DNA of 64,000 nucleotides from Heterobasidion occidentale (Eukaryota > Basidiomycota > Agaricomycetes > Russulales > Bondarzewiaceae): NCBI GenBank assembly GCA_039111635.1, contig JBCAQO010000008.1, forward strand, positions 2,232,001 to 2,296,000. The letters are read 5' to 3'. Shown one piece after another: positions 22,259-33,582 of the stretch. The position numbers were made by a program, and so were the translations under genes. The notes under the pieces were generated by a model. The model ran no database searches, was not told where the DNA came from, and saw nothing but the letters and a program-made list of their open reading frames with translations. Each line of letters starts with the position of its first letter. Within the stretch, counting starts at the first letter, position 1.

Positions 22259-24388
22259 ATGGCGCTTCCAACTAAGGGCCGTGTCATCATCGACACGACG
22301 GCAGGCGAGATCGGTATTGAGCTATGGGCGAAAGTTTGTGACCTCCTCTTGTACTGAGCTGTTTTATGTGAAACACCTCTGTTGCTTCTGTGTATAGGAG
22401 ACGCCTAAGGCATGTCGGAATTTTTTGGCCCTTGCTATGGAAGGTCAGTCTCTTTCATTCCTGATTGGCACGGAGGCATGCTACTGCAGTGTATGAACAT
22501 ATACAGGATACTATGATGGTGTCGTCTTCCACCGGTACGCATACCTCGGGGAATCATTCGAATTGGTCTGATTTCGGACTGGATTGAAGTATTGTCCCGG
22601 ACTTTCTAGTACAAACGGGCGACAGGACAGGAACGGGTGGAGGAGGGGAATCGTTCTACGGAGGTACGTCTATGCGCCTCGGACTGAGGCTGAGGTTGTA
22701 CACAAGGTTCCAACTCGATGACAGATGCATGACCATGTCCTCTAGAACCATTTGAAGATGAGATCCATCCGCGGTTACGATTCGCGCATCGTGGGCTGGT
22801 GGCAATGGCCAATAACGGGGCCAAAAATTCAAATGATTCGCAGTTCTTCATCACATTGGGTGAGTATGAGTTGCCAACAAAACAAACATCATACTAAACG
22901 AGTGACTCAGACCGGGCTGACGAGCTCCATGGCAAGCACACATTGTTTGGCAGATGCATCGGCGATACCATTTATAGTATGTGCACATATGCACGTTCGC
23001 TTTCTTGGGAAAAGTTGACATGTTCCGTTGAAGATGTGATGAAAATTGGTGCCATGGGTACGGATCCAAGTCAGTTCTTACAGGACTTCATTAAACAGAC
23101 TTCATTTAGAAATCGACGACGATGGGCGCCCACTCTAGTATGCATCATCTCACCTTGGGCCCGGACACTCATTAATTCACCTGTACGCCCTTGAAGCCCT
23201 CCAAAGATCAAGGGCATCAGAATCGTGGACAACCCATTTGATGATATTATTCCTCGCATCACGGCCGACGAGAAGCGAGCACAGCTAAGAGCAAGGGAGC
23301 AAGGGAAGCGTGAACGCGAGGAGCAGGAGCGGCGCAGAGGTGCAAAAAAGTACCATGGTGCTCAGTCAGCTTATGCTTCCCATGCTGAATATGTTGTTGA
23401 AACAGGGACACCAAACTGCTGAGCTTTGGCGCTGACGAGGACCTTGAGGCCGATGAGGTAAACGCGTCAGTTCTCAAGAAAAATATAGCTCGACCTGATT
23501 GTACGCCATGTTCACCGCGGTATCCTTTCTGATTTCTCTCTCTGATTTGGTCGGCATCCATCAAGTGGCCGATTCTCCTTTACAGCCCGTCGCAGTCCCC
23601 GACTTGATGGCTCTTGGACCTTCAAGGTCAGTAAAATCTGATGATCAGCCTGCTGAGAGCAAGAAAGAACAGGTATGGTTATTTTGTACCTCTTGCGTGT
23701 TGTATCTGAACCTTTACAACTTGTTAGAATGCAAAAGAGAAATCGGACCAAACGAAAGATGACATAGCGAGTATTCGAAAGAAACACTCGGAGGAACAGA
23801 CTGTGTCCAGGTGCGTTGCTTGGTACTTGTATAGAAGCTCTTGAGAGCAGAGCTCAATTGCATATGTTCAGTAACTCTCGGCAAGCGGAAATCGAGAGAA
23901 TGGAGGCTGAGATCCGGAAATTGACCAAGCGACGAGGTGACGACAGCGATAATGAACCTAGCAAGAAAAAGGCAAAAAACTCATATTTGGAGGAAGAACT
24001 CGCGAAATACTCGAAAGGTCGAGGACTACATCGAAAAGATAGGAAAAAAGACGAATCCGGGGTTCTCGCCGCATTGACGAGTTTCAGGACAAAGCTGAAA
24101 GGATCAGCTTCAAGCGAAATCGATGTCAACGTGGATTCAACCGAGGGAGAAAGGGAGCAGGAAACGCCGATAGGTGGAACCGAAGAAGGGATGGAAGTAG
24201 ACGATGATACGGGGTTCATGTCGCATCTTCTCGCCTTCCCGAAGGACAATGAGGACGAGGCCCAAAAGGCGGAAAGAGACTACGAGGTCATTGATCCGCG
24301 CCAACGGGGTGCACGAGCAAAAGAGGAGGAGCGCGAGAGGAAGAGACTGCAGAACATCAAAAGAGGCGGACGGGGTTATCGAAGGTAG
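22259..24388 (+). CDS. CWC27: Spliceosomal cyclophilin CWC27 (peptidyl-prolyl isomerase)
   Basis: Spliceosome-associated cyclophilin of the NineTeen/Cdc5-associated (Bact) complex. Start MALPTKGRVIIDTTAGEIGI at 22259. The cyclophilin fold is spread over about seven small exons: ETPKACRNFLALAMEG, YYDGVVFHRIVPDFLVQTGD, RTGTGGGGESFYG, LVAMANNGAKNSNDSQFFIT, DELHGKHTLFGRCIGDTIYN. The extension typical of CWC27 follows: VDNPFDDIIPR, KLLSFGADEDLEADE, an Arg/Glu/Lys-rich helix, LHRKDRKKDESGVLAALTSF, DDDTGFMSHLLAF and YEVIDPRQRGARAKEEERER, ending RGGRGYRR with the stop at 24386-24388. The active-site Arg of FHRI is present, unlike many CWC27 proteins discussed as inactive. Intact. Confidence 0.9.
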
Positions 24389-24860
24389 CCGGTGCGAAAG
24401 AGCCTGATTGAGTTCCATCGAGCTGGAGACTCAGTCGAATTGTGCTTGACATGCGCTTTTCTTAGCCTTGTCGTTGTTGTCCTCATGCTACCAGGGCTAC
24501 ACTCCACTAAGATAGTTCTTTTGTCTGCGAAAACGGAAGGATCATTGGCACAGTCATACTGAGAATTGTGCCAAGGTGACGCAGATCGTAACTATGATAT
24601 GCAATGCAGAAGCTTGGTAGACATTTATTCAAGGAGATTCATTGTGCGTGTTGTTTTTATCGACGGCCTTCAGCTTGATCAGTAGTTCAAGGGTGTCACA
24701 ACCCTCGATAGAGTGACGGTGGGGTGTTGATTATTGATTGTTTGATCATGTTTGGTATTCGGGGTATCACAAGCGGACCGAAGAGGGGCAAGCTTGTTGT
24801 ACAAGACTGCCTATAACCCCACCATACTTCTCGCAGCATCTACACATCCCCCAACACATC

Positions 24861-26251
24861 ATGGCTTCCAAAGCTGCCTACAAACGTGTACGGCTCTGGC
24901 ATTTCGCCTGATCATCATTACTCTGACAGTGATGCTCTCTCCTTAGCTCTCTAAAGAGTATGTCACCATGCAGAAGGAGCCGCCGCCTTTCGTATGGGCT
25001 GCGCCCGATGAGAAGGACATATTGATATGTGTGTACTATCCTCTATCCTGACGTAACATCTTTGCTGAAGTCTAGACACCCAGGGAATTATATCCTTGTA
25101 TGTTTGCTCTAAAATCTCCTGTCGGACGATCGCTGATAGGGTGGCCCTTCCCGCTTGAAGCGTGGACCACCAGACTCTCCATTCGCAGGCGGTGAATACC
25201 ATGGCGTCCTCCTCTTCCCCTCAGAATACCCTTTCAAACCACCTGGCATCAAGGTGATGGCTTCTCACAGCCCAATTTTTTCACACGGACTAAGAGGACA
25301 CCTGCAACTTTAGATGTACACACCTTCTGGTCGTTTCCAGCCTGACAAGAAGATCTGCTTCTCCATGTCCGACTTCCACCCAGGATCAGTATGCGCATCA
25401 ATTCTAGGCCACATCCATGTACTGACACGATTGTCCGTATTAGTGGAATCCTGCGTGGAGCGTCGCAACCATGTGAGTTTCTGCCTCTCGACTGCAGTTA
25501 CTGTTCTTGACTCTCCCCTCTCCTTCATGATATTGACCGGCCGCTGACTACTCTATATCTAGATTGACTGGATTAGTGTCTTTCATGCTATCTGACGAGA
25601 TGACTACAGGGTCAGTAACCACTTCCGACGCCGACAAGCGCACGTACGCCGCCCGTAGTCACAAATGGAACATTGAACAACGGAGATTCAAGGAAGCCTT
25701 TCCCGATGTGAGTTTACCGGTCATCCAACACTTAACGATCGCAATTGCACCTCCCTATCTCACCTGACCATGCTGTCGGGCTGTGATAAGCTGTCGAAGA
25801 TCTGATCACTGTTGGCATCGGTTTCGCGCGCGCATTAACGTTCTTGCAATCTGCAATACACAACATCTATACTCACTGACCCTTCTCAATCTAGTTCTGC
25901 ACACCTGACCTCCGAGGTCTACCAAATATGGGCGAGAAAGAGCGAGGTAAACCAGACCTACCACTTGTCGAACCCTCGGTGCCATCAACACCAACTGCGG
26001 GACCATCTCCGGCGTCTATTCAAGCAGCACCGGCATCTCCAGCAACACCGATTCCAAAGAACGCTGGCATTGTTGCGCGCGGAAAGAAGGCGACAAAGTT
26101 GAACGGGATCCCGCCTACTGCTACGCCTGGCGTAGCGGACACGAGCAGAGGCTGGGGAGTAGGGTGGCGTCAAATCGTCTGGGAGAAGTGGCGTTGGGGA
26201 ATATTGATCGCGCTCGCTGTCATAGTCTCTAGGATCACCTCAAGCGCCTGA
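24861..26251 (+). CDS. UBC6: ER-anchored ubiquitin-conjugating enzyme E2 UBC6/UBE2J2
   Basis: E2 of ER-associated degradation. MASKAAYKR starts at 24861; the UBC core includes [56 protein letters not shown] and [11 protein letters not shown] (catalytic Cys in KKICFS), then WNPAWSV and [21 protein letters not shown] Pro/Ala/Ser linker follows, then a single C-terminal transmembrane anchor ([16 protein letters not shown]) placing the catalytic domain in the cytosol. The block WNYIL is encoded by a 14-nt micro-exon at 25084-25097 between introns ending ACACCCAG and GCTTGAAG. The stop is TGA at 26249-26251. Intact; length normal for the family. Confidence 0.93.
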
Positions 26252-26499
26252 CGTATACTTTGGCAGCCTTGATCTACAACACCACTCGTTTTTTATATTC
26301 AGGCATAGGCAGGGGGTTTCACGATGCGTCTCCAGTATTTTTTCTGGCTCCTGATACATGGCCCTACGATCACGTTCTTTTACACCAGGTTTCTCCATCT
26401 GCAATATCTCTCACTCTCTTCTGTCTCAAGCACTGCTTGTCTCCCTCTCTCTTGGTTCCTTGGTCGTGACGCTTGTATAACAATTTAATAAATTAGCAC

Positions 26500-27307
26500 C
26501 TACGAACTGAGCCGTCCCATCCAAAGCTCGTCAAGAGGGCGAGAATTATTTTGTATAGCTATCTGGACATGGTTCCAGATTTCCTTCGCAACGAGGTCTC
26601 TGTCTTGGCCGGCGTCTACCGTTATCCATTTGTCCTGGTCTTGCTCATTTGCGGGCTGTTGCATCTCCTCTCCCATGCGCCGAAACATGTCTCGCACTGA
26701 TCGTTGCATCTCCTCTTTCTCATACCTCTCCTCACCATATCCTCCGCGCTCCTTCGCCTTCTCGGGGGAGATATCGAGGAAAAGCGTTAGATCAGGCGCG
26801 GGCAGGGAGATGTCAGGCGCGCGACACCAATCATAAGGAAGGCCTTTGGATGCGGAGAACGCGATGCCGGAGAAAGCGTATCTGTCACAGAGGACTGTAG
26901 TCCCTGCGTTCAAGGTTTCCTTCAGCGTAGTCCTGGTCGAAATTCGAGTCATAAGTCATGGTTATAACAAAGTCACGGATGTGGCAAGCATACACAAGTT
27001 CCCAACGGTTTGCGGAGAAAAGGAGATGGATGGTATGATCATCGAGATCAGACTGCGAGCGCAAATATGAATTTATCATCTTCCCGATTGGCGTTGTGCG
27101 ATCTGCACAGAATTTTCAGGCATCATGCGTGCATGGCATTGTGTTGCGCATGACAAAGGAAAGCTACTCACCAGGAAATCCTTGGAGTTTCGTGGAGATG
27201 CCAGCTGCCTGCAGTTGTTCATGAAGCAAGGCGATCTGCGTGCTCTTTCCAGATCTGTCGAGGCCTTCGATGACAATGAAGGCACCTCTTTTATGTCCTT
27301 CCACCAT
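26500..27307 (-). CDS. CDC8: Thymidylate kinase (dTMP kinase)
   Basis: Phosphorylates dTMP to dTDP for dTTP supply. Start [20 protein letters not shown] at 27307, with the P-loop [11 protein letters not shown]. Next come [37 protein letters not shown] and [12 protein letters not shown] on the second exon, and [20 protein letters not shown] with [15 protein letters not shown] (the DRY and lid-adjacent region) on the third. [20 protein letters not shown] and the C-terminal helix follow, with the stop at 26500-26502. Two short introns. The frame is also open upstream of the start to 27670 (see the separate entry), but the P-loop methionine gives the normal family length of about 210 residues. 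Confidence 0.93.
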
Positions 27308-27670
27308 GCTGAGATAAGATATCTTCGTCCAGGTGTTGGACCCAAAGCAGGCGTGTCCTAGGCAAAATCCAAAACCTGCAGACTGAAACCGGTCAGGAAA
27401 GATGGGCAGACCTGCCCAGACGTGTTGACATCCGCGACGCGTGATCCTGGCACTCTGTCGCAGCACGTGCGTACATACGCGTCGCCGGGCGCCGCCATGA
27501 CGTTTGCAAGTTTTTCCCGACCTTTCTTCTGCCAGCTTCTGCCTCAAGGCCTCACGCGTCACGGTCACTTCGTGTAGCTGTAAGATTTCGATGATTGTTC
27601 TCTGGTACAATTCTTCAGATCTACTCTTCTTACTCGTCCCGGCCAGCGGCAGTTCTTCAAGCCATGTCAT
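27308..27670 (-). other. Upstream open frame continuous with CDC8, status unclear
   Basis: The CDC8 frame stays open 121 codons upstream, beginning MTWLEELPLAGTSKKSRSEE and containing YQRTIIEILQLHEVTVTREA then LRQKLAEERSGK. The first 55 residues look like a real helical protein; the rest (Cys/Arg/Gly-rich) looks like non-coding sequence. It could be a separate small gene, an alternative N-terminal extension or chance. No family recognised. Confidence 0.25.
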
Positions 27671-30600
27671 CGATTTCCCCGTTCATCTCGCAATATCTTG
27701 CCGCAAACTTTAGAGGTGAGCCCACTGTATGGGTGTATGCGTCGGCCCTAAGGTCTACTCATAGCCCTGAGCACACATTTATGCCTTGAAGCTCCCACAA
27801 CGCATCTCCGCGGGGCTAGTGCGGTGAGATCTTTTCAAATTTTGTAATGCCGTGTCTCTCATGTGAAGATCAACGCGCATGTCCAGCAAAAACATTGCAG
27901 GAACACCTGAACTGTGGGTTTTTCTGTAAACTTTCCGAGGAGAGTGATGTCCTGGAAAACCATCCCTGTTGGGCATCTTACAATCAGACAGTTTTCTCGC
28001 AGGATGGAGCAGGATGGACGTCAATAAATACCTCGCATCATCATCGATAAATTGACCAACTCATCGCAACAAGTCATTGCTTCGCTGATCAGCAGCCGGT
28101 GCAGTTAGCCATGGCGAAGATCAGTATTCTCCCTCACGAGTCATTCTGTTTCTTAGGTGAAATCAGAACAGTCGAACTCCATACTGCGCTCTTCGTCGGC
28201 ATCGTGGGCTTGTCGAGCCTGCGCGCCCACATAATTTCGCCGAGCTCGTAATCTCCGTACAATCATCCGAGGTTTCACGACTCGGTAAACAAACTCTTCT
28301 TGCCACTTTCCGGTAAATAGTCACTTCCCCAGAGCACGGCTGTCCGCTGCATTTCCTGTCAACATCGAACCATCGAACCAATCCCAGTTCCCGACTATAT
28401 GCTCTGGGTGCGAACGCCTCGAAAGCGTGACATCCGAAACCCTCACACTTCGGGTATTGTGTTTGTAAATATCGTTTACCAATCACTGTCTACCGCATCA
28501 AGCCAGGACCACCGTTTACACACCGGTTCGGTCTGGTCAGCCTGGTACATTCTATGGCAGCAATCTTACGAAGCCATCACCTACTCCCCGGTTAGACGGC
28601 ACAATCTTGATCGTTCGTTGGGAGTTCCTGGGATCTGGGGCTTGGTTCTCTACAGCATATGAACTGGTCCGGTGCTCGAGCCGCTGCGGCGTCCGACTGA
28701 CGAACAGGCGCGCGAACGCACGCGTGTACATCCTCATGGCCATCAGGGCTATGCCTGTGCGATGCAGGGGCTACTCAATGTCCTGGTGCGCATGATTTTA
28801 TCTTCGATGCCAGTGGCTGGAAAAGACACATACCGCTGTTCTTCAGGCTTGCTCCCGCGGTCAGGGTTTTTGTATTCGATACCAACGTGTGTCATCCACG
28901 ACACGTCCCCTGATTGCTCACGTAGCCAGCGTGGTTGATACCTGGGTGTGCCCATGCTAGCTAAATCTTCAAGCAGTTCGAACGGCTGTGATCAGCAATG
29001 GACTCGATTTTGACCAGTAGTCATTTATCCCTTGCAGGAGATTGATCTCCCTCAAAAATTCACACCAAACTCCCATACGCCACGGACCAGACGCGGACAC
29101 GACTTCAAACTGTCTTGGCCCCACCCTATGACCCTTCGTGCGCATCTCAAAAATCTACACGGAGCGCTCTGCGAGCACAAGGCTGCACAAGGATACGCCT
29201 CGTTATGGGGCATGACGCATTCCCGATGTCTCGTGCGAGGCGCGCAGCCATCCGAAATTTGACAATATCAGGATCCTTGATCTTCGTGGGTATCTCGCCG
29301 TTGTTGCGGAGAAACTGTGGTCCTCTCGTTCCGCTTGCCTGCTAGGCAGAGTATATTTCACTCCTGACAGCTTCCCTCCAAGCCTCAACAATCATTGTAT
29401 TCGCAGCCACATTCGCACTCGATCCGCTGAACATCGATTCCGTTCTCTATTGTGGGCTTATTCGTTTAACGATGGCAAGACACTGTTGCACGGTATGCAC
29501 GGGTTTCTGACACCGGTTCTTTCGTTCCCAGTTGATTCCATCCGTTTATTTTTGGACGCTCTAGTTATAGGCAACCCTGCTGAACTTGATCCCGTGCTTG
29601 GGCACGGCTTTCCACGCGAAGACGGGCAAGCGCTACCCCTTGAGCAGTAGGACCAGGCGCTGGTCATCCAGACCAACGTAATTCATCGGATTGCTACGCC
29701 CTGCTTGTTACATACGGCGGGATGCGTATCGAATCATTGTCTACTTTAAGCACCGTGTAGCCCCATATATCCACTCGTTGGTGCCACTTGACAAACGAAA
29801 GGTCTGCCAAATCGAGCGATTTTCAACTATTCCCACAGCGCACATACACACGCAGAAGTAGCGCGCCACCTCGTTCTACACACGTATTCGAATTCGACTT
29901 CCTGATTTCCGATCCCCGATCCACGATGTGCACACCTGTCAGAGCTATGTTCTGCACCCGTTGCTCTCGATCCCGACACCGTATCGCATCATGCATACAC
30001 CTTTGTTCCTTTGGCTCCACCCTCGGGACGACGGGATCCATTCAAGTGCACGGTATGCGCGGCACTCCCACCGTTCCTCACTCTCACCCCGAAGTCGAAA
30101 AATTGAATGCGACTGCGAAGCCTAATGTTACATGGCTCGGAGGCATGAACGGATTTGGATTTGCGCTCGCGATAGACCTCGGAGAATCTGCGGCGCTGCG
30201 ATGAGGGGTGTTCGACATCTCACCTGGCTTGACCCTCGTCCATGTGTGCAGCGTGGGCTATGTCAAGATCAGATTGGACTGAATGCCGTCCATGGGTCGG
30301 GGTGTTCGGTACGTGTACGCGTTGCGTCATTCTGCAATAGAAGGCGTATGGACTAGGGGGCTAAGGCGGCTTGGGGTGGCGCTTGCGCCTGGGTGGAAAA
30401 CGTATTTCCCTTGGTTGACTTGGCGTGTGCAGCTGCAGTTGCGCGAGTGCGTGCAGGCAAGTCCGCAGTGGATTATTCTGTAGTATTGCATTCCACTCAA
30501 TCCATAATCGTCTGATGTGTACTAATCATTGCTTTACTGGTTTCGGATACTACTGACGGACCACATGTCGATCGTACAGCATTCTGTGTCCACGCATGCA

Positions 30601-32000
30601 GTGCACGCACCTCTCAAGTTCGTCATTCCAGTTCCTCCCGGTATTTCTGTGTCTTGTTGGAGTATCGATGGCAGCTCTTCGATGTTATCGACATCACCGG
30701 GCCCTTATCGCCTTGATCATCCTGGGACAAGGGCTATTCCTGGCGGCGCGGCGCCTTCGACGGAGTATCGCTGCGTCTGAATCGCCCTACTATGCCCAGC
30801 ATATCCCGCACCATATTCGTATAGTGGCAACGAGCTCAGGCAGCTCGGCTGCACGGAGAGAATATGAGCAACTTGACTTTAGGGTCACACCATGATGTAA
30901 GTCACTGCAGTGCGGTTCGATGGCCCGCTTGGACGCGCGGGCACGCGTCTAACTCGCCGATAACGCCTATACGAGGTCTCGGCTGGAAGACTAACTGGAC
31001 ATCTGCCTGTCCTCATAGCTGTTGATCGAATCCAATAGCTTCTCAATTGACCGGCATCTCTTACCGGTTCATCTTCTTGCACCTGCACACGCTCTTGAAT
31101 TCTATCTATTTCAGAACTCTTCACTAGATTCGAGATCACTGAAACGCTTCCTTTCGTTCCGTTTCATCTCACTTTTGCTGCTCTGGCAAAACGAGTGTCT
31201 TTATCCATCTTGGGCCACGCCCCTTCCCATTCACCGAATCTCACATACAGCTTGAATCCCACACAAGCTACCATCAATACAACTCTCGTATAAGCTTCGT
31301 TTTCTGTCTTTCATCTTTCACGGTTCGTTTCTCCAGCAAAACTCCGAGGTCTACATGTCCGATTCCCGACCCCGAGGCACCTGCTCAATTCGCATACGGG
31401 CCTCCCACACAAGCCCAAACGATCCCACAGCCCACAGCCCAAATCTGTCTCTGTGTGTCGTGGCATTCCTCTCAGCACATCCCGAGAGATACATAGCAAA
31501 CATGAGCGCGCCGATCGCAAGGGTCTCAAGGCTTCGGGTCCGAGAGGACGCCTGAGACTCCTCTGCAACCCATATGGCCTTATACAGTGCCTCACGTCGC
31601 ACGTTGTTATTTCTCGCGTAGATCGGAGCCCGCCTTCGTAGGCGCCATCTCTAGCTGTCGGGCCTCTGTCTCCAGCTGTCTCCCTGTCGGGGAATTGAAT
31701 TGTTCGTGGACTTGGTCTTAGCACTGTACCGCTGCGTAGGCCCACTTGCTCACTGCCCTTGTTTTCGCGGCCCCGCACCATGCCCGCTGTGCCAGCTCTC
31801 TACCGGTTGTCAGCTGAGCCTATGAACTAACGTACTTGGACTGCCCTTGCCAGCTGGTAAGTCATGCGCACGGCGGCCGTTGGCGAGCATCGGACGTGCA
31901 GGCGCACTAGACAGCTACAGAACACCGATCACAGCCTCATAGCCTATAGCTCACGACTCCCCATTGTAAGCACCAGTGGGTGACGACGGCCACACAATTT
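27671..32000. other. Gene-poor region with no recognisable coding sequence
   Basis: More than 4 kb in which all frames are short (mostly under 85 codons), overlap in several phases and carry no motif I recognise. Blocks with somewhat protein-like composition are 29450-29650 (+, SFNDGKTLLHGMHGFLTPVL), 30040-30204 (+, VTWLGGMNGFGFALAIDL) and 31351-31602 (-, LAIGALMFAMYLSGCAE). None could be connected into a gene by splicing. No terminal repeats, transposase motif or long direct repeats were noticed. It could hold long regulatory sequence, lncRNA or decayed genes. Confidence 0.4.
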
Positions 32001-32068
32001 CAGGGGTATCGGGGCTTTCACACAGCTCCACTGGCCGGTGCTCTCTCAGGCCCAGGGGCCGCGCGCAG

Positions 32069-32084
32069 GCGCGCCTAGGCGCGC
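32069..32084. repeat. Perfect 16-bp GC palindrome
   Basis: The sequence gcgcgcctaggcgcgc is its own reverse complement. It lies in a GC-rich patch at the border between the AT-balanced gene-poor DNA and the GC-rich low-complexity region. Confidence 0.9.
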
Positions 32085-32514
32085 ATGCTACGTACTTTTA
32101 CTCACTGTAACGACTCAGCTGCCCAACTTCTGCCACCTATCGCGACGGGCGACGGCTAGGACAACTGCAGTATCGGTGCTCTCACGCTGCGCCACTCGTC
32201 GGCGCTTCCTGGCCCGCCTGAGACTTGACGCTCGTAACTTGAAGCCTGACGGTGGACCACCTTGGGGCTTGAGCCTGCTTGAGCTGAAGCACGGACGCAT
32301 GAAACTCGTTCGCGAATTTGAATATATGAGTTTCTCATGCCTTTTTTTCATTCTGCGTTCCATGCACGCGCGCCTCTGGTGGACTGTTGGGCCTTGCGCG
32401 CTCGCCGGCCCAACGCGGGCTTCCGCTCGCACGACGGGCTCTGCTTTCGTCGCTGGGCGGCAACTCGCCCCTGCCCTCGCCGAGCCTGCGTGATTCTCTC
32501 CCATGACACCCGAT

Positions 32515-32541
32515 CGTGAACGTGAACGTGAACGCGAACGC
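32515..32541. repeat. Hexanucleotide array (GAACGT/GAACGC)
   Basis: Four to five consecutive copies of a GAACGY hexamer (tgaacgtgaacgtgaacgcg at its core). Confidence 0.85.
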
Positions 32542-33518
32542 TTCTCTTGCCCAGACAGCTGAGCTGCCCGCAGGCAGTCCGCAGGCCCCCCTGGGCCGCC
32601 CCAGCCCCTTAGACGCATCTCCCGCGTCTCTGAACCCGCACATGCACATGCGCGTCCGCTCGCCTGTTTGTGAGGTCCAACGGACCATGCACATCGCGCG
32701 CCCGTTGGCACCTGTGGCGGCGTGCGCAGGGCAACGCGGCTCTCACAGTGGCGAGGGCGCTAATAGTTCATACGATACTGCGCTGCGGCTGCGGCCCCCC
32801 CTGGAGTTCCCCAGTGCCTGCGGCGCTCACGACGCACGCCATCGGGCGCGGGCGCACAGTAGTACACGCGCAGACACGCGCACTCACGCCTGCGCGCCTG
32901 CGCCTGGCAAGCGGACCGGCTCCGCGCGCCGTGTTCCGCGTGCATTCCGAGGCCAGAGGAACGCATCCAGAGGTCTGTCGAGCGAGCAAAAGTCGAGGAC
33001 CGCGTGCCGGTTCGGTCGCGGGGCGGTTCGCACGTGCGTCGCGCAAACGTTATGTTGAGGGGCAGCTGGGAATCCAGATAGGTCCAGATGTCAACGATTG
33101 CGCGGATGTCGTCTTGCCCCTCCCCGATCAGGCCCGGCCAGGCAACGCGCCGCAGCGAAAAAAGTAAAAGAAAATGAGTAACACAGGGATCGATTCAAAT
33201 TATCGAACGCGCGCGCACAGAGTACATGTAATAAGTAAAACGCTTGCCAGAGGGCTGCTGCTAGTATATACATCGCGGCGATTGCGACGCGGGGCAGTCG
33301 GCGCGTGCACGCGTTATTACACCGGAAGAGGACAGTGCAAAAAGTATACAGTATGTGTATAGTGTATGGATACTCGTATGCGTGCGGGGTGGTGGATTGG
33401 GTTGGGAGCCATCGTGGATTGTTCTTGGTGGTGGGTGACATCGATATGAATATGTACAGCCTCGAGGGGGCTCGAGAGAAAGGAAGCGCGGAAATGGATG
33501 CAAGGCAAGGACAAGAGA

Positions 33519-33582
33519 TGAGAATGGAGATGAAGATGGAGATGACGATGGAGATGGCGATGGCGATGGCGATGGAGATGCG
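33519..33582. repeat. Tri/hexanucleotide array (GATGGA/GATGGC)
   Basis: About ten consecutive hexamers of the form GATGGA, GATGAC or GATGGC. Read on the minus strand it gives repeated Ile-Ala/Ile-Ser dipeptides, explaining part of the long open frame there. Confidence 0.85.

Noticed and set aside
31311..31781. 156-codon minus-strand frame
   Set aside because: Arg/Gly/Cys-rich, overlaps another frame of similar quality, no recognisable family.
32115..32711. 198-codon minus-strand frame and the overlapping 151- and 119-codon frames
   Set aside because: GC-rich DNA keeps several phases open at once; Arg/Ala/Gly-rich translations without motifs.
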